Below, in pieces: positions 53,205 to 57,253 of a DNA stretch of 57,253 nucleotides. This DNA comes from Sulfurimonas sp. (GTDB taxonomy: Bacteria; Campylobacterota; Campylobacteria; Campylobacterales; Sulfurimonadaceae). The stretch is taken from the NCBI GenBank assembly GCA_030247515.1, contig JAOTSA010000003.1, forward strand, positions 1 through 57,253. The letters are read 5' to 3'. A program made the position numbers and the translations under genes. The notes under the pieces were generated by a model. That model saw only the letters and a program-made list of their open reading frames with translations. It was not told where the DNA came from and did not search any database. Each line of letters starts with the position of its first letter. Positions within the stretch are counted from its first letter, which is position 1.

Positions 53205-56131
53205 AACCCTATCTTAACCCCGCCCATAGCACTATAAGACTCTTCATTTTCTCTAAAACTTGCATTGACAAGAGCAAAGAGGTGGCTGTTTTGCGTGAGA
53301 GATACATCCCCGCCAAGAGAAGTGGTTAGAACATCTCTTCCTCTATTTGCCGAAGCAATGCTAAAGCTTCCTGCATTTGGTGCCGCACTGAAACGACCCA
53401 CTAAAGGGGCATTTACATCTCCAAGCTCATGTGCATAACCTATAGACGCTTCAATAGTTTTTTTGCTGTTTTTATCATTGTCAAAGATGTTGAGGACTTT
53501 TAGCTCTGTAGTAAGAGCATGAGAGTTAAATGTTGCTTTATCGACACTAAGCGTTGAGCCTGCTGTGCCACTTTCTGTATAGGCATCTTGCGCATATCTT
53601 TGTGCCCATCCACCTATGCTTGGCTCAAGACGCAATGTTTTTGAGAAGTGGTATTTGTACGCTGCTTTGGCTTCTGCTAAAAGAGCAGTGCTGTCATAGC
53701 TTGCATTTGTGCTTCCGCTTAACATATTGCGAGTAGAGTCTGTATCGTAGATACCACCCATACCGCTAAAACTTAAGCGATAGTTTTTTGTCTCATTTGC
53801 AAGATAAGAACCTAGCTGGTAAGAGTCTGTATCTGCATCTGCATCGCTTTGTTTCATATCGCTGCTTAAGTAACCAAACGACGCCCCGACTATCCAGTCT
53901 CCTATGTGCTTGTCCAGACCCGTTTGAACTCCTGCCGAAGTTGTAGTTGTGTCATATATGTTGCTTGAAATATCTCCGTCTGTGTAGGTTTTTCCGCCTA
54001 CTGCACGAATCCATAGTTCATACTCTCCCAGTTTTTGCGGATCCGCAAAACCGTTTTCTCCTACCGCTCCAGCATCGCTTAGATGTTTAAATATGGATGT
54101 CCAGTCTCCATTGTCCGCAAATGCAAGAGATGCAAGACCTATACCCCCGCTGCCGCTGCCAGACATGCGGGCAAAGAGCGTTGAGCTAAAGTTGCGTATA
54201 AAAGTGGAGTTTTGAGATGAAATTGCTCCCAAAGATGAACCGTTTAGCTGTGATAGCATTGTTGCAGCCCCAGCGTCATTTGTGCCGTCAAGCACATCAA
54301 GGAGTGTTTGCATATCTGCATTTGGTGTTTGTATATTGTCCAATATCGCTCCCACCGAAGCTGAATAACTATTCGTCCCTTTAGAGGCATATGCTATTGC
54401 ACCATCACGGGCGAGGTTGAGGGTCACAGCATTAGCCCCATAGGTAAGTGTTGGGGTTAAAAATGCCAAATCATCAGTCACACTCGCAAATGTTCCCGAT
54501 ACCCCTCCCGTAGCCGAGAGGATATTATAGGTCGTATGGGTGTTCCATGTCCCCGCACTGTCGGAGTGGACGGCTACTGTTCCACCGTTAATCGTCGCTG
54601 TTCCTGTTGCGGCGACTTTGGAGTTTGTCCCATTCGCATAGGCATTGATACCGAGTGTTGAGCCTGCGTTCATCGTCAGATTACCCGCAACGGTGAGGGT
54701 TGATACATCGGTAGGGGCTAAAATCCCTCCGCTTGCCACGGTCGTACTTCCGACGGTTCCGCTCCCTGCCAACGTCCCGCCGTTGTTAACACTAAACGCC
54801 GAGGTCGAGGTGTCGCCCGTGACGGCGAGTGTACCACCGTTGATCGCTGTTGCTCCCGTGTAAGTATTCGTTCCGCTGAGGGTGAGGGTTCCCGCTCCCG
54901 TTTTGGTCAGTCCCCCTACCCCTGAGACTTCGCCGCTAAATTCGACGTTATAGCTGTTTGTATCGACCGTACCACCTGCAACAGTAGTAAAAGTAGAGCT
55001 GTCATCGTAGGTGAGGTTAAATGCGTCATGCAGATAGATAGGGTTGGAGAGGGTGAAGCTTCCTGTAGCGCGGAGTGTTCCGCCTGCGAAGTTGACATAG
55101 TTTGAGAACCCTTTTGCGGTCATGTCTGCGGCGCTTGAGACGCTAAGCGTGCCCGTTAGGAGGTTGGGGGAGATGAAGGGGGATGTGTTAGTTGATGTAC
55201 TTGTGGTTATGGAAGCATAATTTGTTATTGCATAGGTTGTTGTATCAATGACGCTTAAACTATTAGTATCACTAGTAACATATATTTTTGTACCATCAGG
55301 AGAAATAGAGATACCGATTGCGCCCGTAATACCATTGATGGTTTGAATAACCGTATTGGTTGCTGTATTGATGACTAAAATTCTATCTGAATATGGATCT
55401 GCCACATAAGCTTTTAAACCATCAGGGGAAATGGAAATACCCGTTGCACCACCTATGCCTGTTATAGTTTGCATAATCGTATCGGTTGTTGTATTGATAA
55501 TTGATATCGTATCTAAATATGGATCTGCAACGTACGCTTTTGAGCCATCAGGAGTGAGAACGATCCCCCAATTACTGACCCCTGTGTTTATCGTTGCCGT
55601 GACGGTGTTGGTCGCAGTATTGATGACGGATACTGTACCGCCATAATTTGCAACATATGCTTTTGTATCGTCAAGGCTAAGAGCAATTGCGACTGGGCTT
55701 GAGCTTCCTACATATATCGGCGCCGCGACAGTGTTGGTTGCAGTATCAATTACCAATACAGCGTCATTGTTTGTATCTGCCACATATGCTTTTGTGCCGT
55801 CAGAACTGATTACCAGCCCATAAGGATAGGGTGCCATGATTGCTACGGTTGCAACGCTCGCTCCTGCATAAGCGTTGTATCTTGTGACTGTTCCAATACC
55901 ATCATTAGCACCGTAAAACCATGCACCTGTCGGAGAGATACCGACCGATTGTCCAGTTACCCCTGCGATGGTTTTTGTTTTGGTCGGGTCGGAAGCATTG
56001 AATATGGTGAGATTTCCGCCGCCATTGACATACCCGAAATTCGTAATCGCAGGATCGAGTGCGAACGACGAGGTAGCGAGAACGGCAGATGCCGCGACGG
56101 ATAGGGTGAGTTTTGAGAGATTTTGGGTCAT
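53201..56131 (-). CDS. Autotransporter with YVTN beta-propeller passenger
   Basis: A 976-residue type V secretion protein. Signal peptide about 1-24. Residues ~40-310 are YVTN-type propeller blades (VLVIDTATNTVAAPIYVGSS and repeats of SPDGTKAYVADP). Residues ~400-470 carry autotransporter-associated beta-strand repeats (TKTGAGTLTLSGTNTYTGA, INGGTLAVTGDTSTSA). The C-terminal ~290 residues form the translocator barrel ending in GVKIGF with terminal Phe. The DNA of 54400-55150 is visibly GC-richer than its neighbours, so the gene is a mosaic. It follows the ATP-grasp gene with a four-base overlap. Confidence 0.9.
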   Translation of the reverse strand: MTQNLSKLTLSVAASAVLATSSFALDPAITNFGYVNGGGNLTIFNASDPTKTKTIAGVTGQSVGISPTGAWFYGANDGIGTVTRYNAYAGASVATVAIMAPYPYGLVISSDGTKAYVADTNNDAVLVIDTATNTVAAPIYVGSSSPVAIALSLDDTKAYVANYGGTVSVINTATNTVTATINTGVSNWGIVLTPDGSKAYVADPYLDTISIINTTTDTIMQTITGIGGATGISISPDGLKAYVADPYSDRILVINTATNTVIQTINGITGAIGISISPDGTKIYVTSDTNSLSVIDTTTYAITNYASITTSTSTNTSPFISPNLLTGTLSVSSAADMTAKGFSNYVNFAGGTLRATGSFTLSNPIYLHDAFNLTYDDSSTFTTVAGGTVDTNSYNVEFSGEVSGVGGLTKTGAGTLTLSGTNTYTGATAINGGTLAVTGDTSTSAFSVNNGGTLAGSGTVGSTTVASGGILAPTDVSTLTVAGNLTMNAGSTLGINAYANGTNSKVAATGTATINGGTVAVHSDSAGTWNTHTTYNILSATGGVSGTFASVTDDLAFLTPTLTYGANAVTLNLARDGAIAYASKGTNSYSASVGAILDNIQTPNADMQTLLDVLDGTNDAGAATMLSQLNGSSLGAISSQNSTFIRNFSSTLFARMSGSGSGGIGLASLAFADNGDWTSIFKHLSDAGAVGENGFADPQKLGEYELWIRAVGGKTYTDGDISSNIYDTTTTSAGVQTGLDKHIGDWIVGASFGYLSSDMKQSDADADTDSYQLGSYLANETKNYRLSFSGMGGIYDTDSTRNMLSGSTNASYDSTALLAEAKAAYKYHFSKTLRLEPSIGGWAQRYAQDAYTESGTAGSTLSVDKATFNSHALTTELKVLNIFDNDKNSKKTIEASIGYAHELGDVNAPLVGRFSAAPNAGSFSIASANRGRDVLTTSLGGDVSLTQNSHLFALVNASFRENEESYSAMGGVKIGF

Positions 56132-57117
56132 TTTGAGGTTCCTTCTTTTTTTAGATTTATGAGTTTGGCAAATGCCTTTTGGATGTCAATATGTGCTGAT
56201 TTGATATAAGGCTGTGAAGCTTCTGTAAATGGTCGCATACAGACATTGGCTTCAAAAAGGACAATTTTTCCATTTTCTAAAATGGCACAATCAATCCCAA
56301 AAAAATCAAGCTTTAGGTAAGTGTGTAAATAATGACAAAAATCATCAAATATTTTTGGTGGTGATAACATAAACTTTTCCTCTTCTTTGTTATGGTAATT
56401 ATCATCTATCGTATCGTGGCGAAGATTGATTTTCCACTCTTGCGAAATCAAGTAATGACGAGGATACGCTACGCCATCAATTACAAAAAATCGTGCTTTT
56501 CGATAAAGCCCGTCAGATGATTTAAAATCGATAAACTCACTGATAAAATATTCTCTTTCATCCAAAGAATACGCATCGAAATCGGCTAAATGATAATCAT
56601 CAATGCGAATTAAATCTGTTCCACCGTGTGAAGAGACAGGGCGAAATAAAAATGCTTTGCCCTCAAAATATTTTTGGGCTGAGTTGATGATGTCTGTTTT
56701 TAAATGCGGTTTTATACGATAAGTTTTTGGGATGATAAAATCTTTATGCGGTGGAAGATTTTGAGAGAGTTCATCTCGTTTTGTTTTACGGATATTTTGT
56801 GTTGTGTTGAGCATAGGTAAAATATCTTTAAACTTCATATCATCCAAAAGAGCCAACGAACGATTTTGAATTTCAGGGTCACAAATAGCATTAAAAACTA
56901 TATCTGGCTTAAATGGCAGCTTAATGTTTTGCAACTGCTCCACACCGCCTAAATGCAAAGTAGTCACTGTGGTATTTGGAATAATTGTATCTTCCAAAAA
57001 TGAGCTATTCCCCTCAAAAAAGAGGGCAAACTGTCGAAACAATCCATCATTTTGAATGACAACGGCTTTGTTGTCATCGGGGATACCGATGATTTTTAGG
57101 ATGTTTAGAGGAGTCAT
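56128..57117 (-). CDS. ATP-grasp-fold protein
   Basis: A 329-residue protein. The N-terminal half is an unrecognised alpha/beta domain (IIGIPDDNKAVVIQNDG, FKPDIVFNAICD). The C-terminal half shows ATP-grasp features: GKAFLFRPVSSHGGTDLIRI (ATP-binding lysine and Gly-rich loop), EYFISEFIDFKSS and FFGIDCAILENGKIVLFEAN (metal-binding Asp, Glu, Asn). ATP-grasp enzymes ligate a carboxylate to an amine or thiol. It overlaps the autotransporter and an upstream gene by four bases each. The substrate is unknown. Confidence 0.75.
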   Translation of the reverse strand: MTPLNILKIIGIPDDNKAVVIQNDGLFRQFALFFEGNSSFLEDTIIPNTTVTTLHLGGVEQLQNIKLPFKPDIVFNAICDPEIQNRSLALLDDMKFKDILPMLNTTQNIRKTKRDELSQNLPPHKDFIIPKTYRIKPHLKTDIINSAQKYFEGKAFLFRPVSSHGGTDLIRIDDYHLADFDAYSLDEREYFISEFIDFKSSDGLYRKARFFVIDGVAYPRHYLISQEWKINLRHDTIDDNYHNKEEEKFMLSPPKIFDDFCHYLHTYLKLDFFGIDCAILENGKIVLFEANVCMRPFTEASQPYIKSAHIDIQKAFAKLINLKKEGTSK

Positions 57118-57251
57118 TTTAAAGATTCTTTTGATTGGGCTATTTGACTAAATACAATTATTTTTGCATGAATATATTTTTCAGATATATTATGAACCAA
57201 TAAATCCATATCCCTTTGTGATTGAAAATGGCTCATATCAAGAATAAAAAG
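57114..57251 (-). CDS. Partial gene, C-terminal 45 residues only
   Basis: The window ends inside this ORF. It is open from the window edge to a TGA at 57114-57116 that overlaps the ATP-grasp ATG (ATGA). The visible tail begins LFILDMSHFQSQRDMDLLVH and ends QSKESLK. The overlap indicates one operon: this gene, ATP-grasp, autotransporter. I do not recognise it. Confidence 0.6.
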   Translation of the reverse strand, partial: LFILDMSHFQSQRDMDLLVHNISEKYIHAKIIVFSQIAQSKESLK

Positions 57252-57253
57252 GT

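Noticed and set aside
1-57253. tRNA, rRNA, riboswitch or prophage genes
   Set aside because: No clover-leaf arrangement, rRNA segment, integrase or phage structural gene was recognised on reading both strands; short RNAs could still be missed.

Overview
The window looks like chromosomal DNA of a sulfur-oxidising Campylobacterota bacterium of the Sulfurimonas/Sulfuricurvum type. This rests on gene content, not on a database match: a ccoNOQP cbb3 oxidase operon with DUF4006 and FixH-like genes, a type II sulfide:quinone oxidoreductase, a DUF3373 outer-membrane protein, FlhX/FliK-like flagellar genes, and AT-rich DNA with tight overlapping gene order. I found no rRNA or tRNA gene.

Layout. 1-5.0 kb: cbb3 oxidase operon, including a 29-codon membrane ORF. 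5.0-6.4 kb: FliK-like and FlhX genes. 6.7-10.7 kb: a coupled set of EAL/HDOD, DEAD-box helicase, metallopeptidase and PAS/degenerate-GGDEF genes. 10.7-21.6 kb: housekeeping genes (NlpC/P60, AddA/RecB-like helicase-nuclease, ppnP, trxC, degP, nrdA, purB, an RluA-type pseudouridine synthase). 22.1-27.4 kb: the hisF-nucleosidase-rlmN-34-aa operon diverging from rsmA-RNase J. 27.6-34.5 kb: a lipid A phosphoethanolamine-transferase-like gene, then a complete type II-C CRISPR-Cas locus with 16 repeats, cas2, cas1, a compact 978-aa Cas9 and a tracrRNA found here by its anti-repeat. 34.6-38.7 kb: folE, fliI and a beta-propeller protein. 38.7-43.7 kb: a sulfide-oxidation block. 43.8-47.1 kb: recJ and pyrG. 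47.2-51.7 kb: a coupled cation antiporter/HAD/sugar transporter/hexose-6-phosphate mutarotase set. 51.7-57.2 kb: an accessory region with a DUF4143 ATPase, a mutarotase remnant, a mosaic autotransporter, an ATP-grasp enzyme and a gene cut by the window edge.

Four intergenic places (about 6.5, 16.4, 21.9 and 27.5 kb) carry copies of one structured repeat with three consecutive hairpins. In one copy the first stem has changed sequence on both sides while keeping its pairing. Another copy has 13-bp terminal inverted repeats, as a MITE would. Two identical parS-like 18-mers lie 3.3 kb apart, one inside a gene and one between hisF and rsmA.

The most notable items are the complete compact Cas9 locus with promoter-bearing repeats and a divergent tracrRNA, the covarying hairpin repeat family, the ATP-grasp/autotransporter operon, and the duplicated mutarotase 3' end flanking the DUF4143 ATPase gene.
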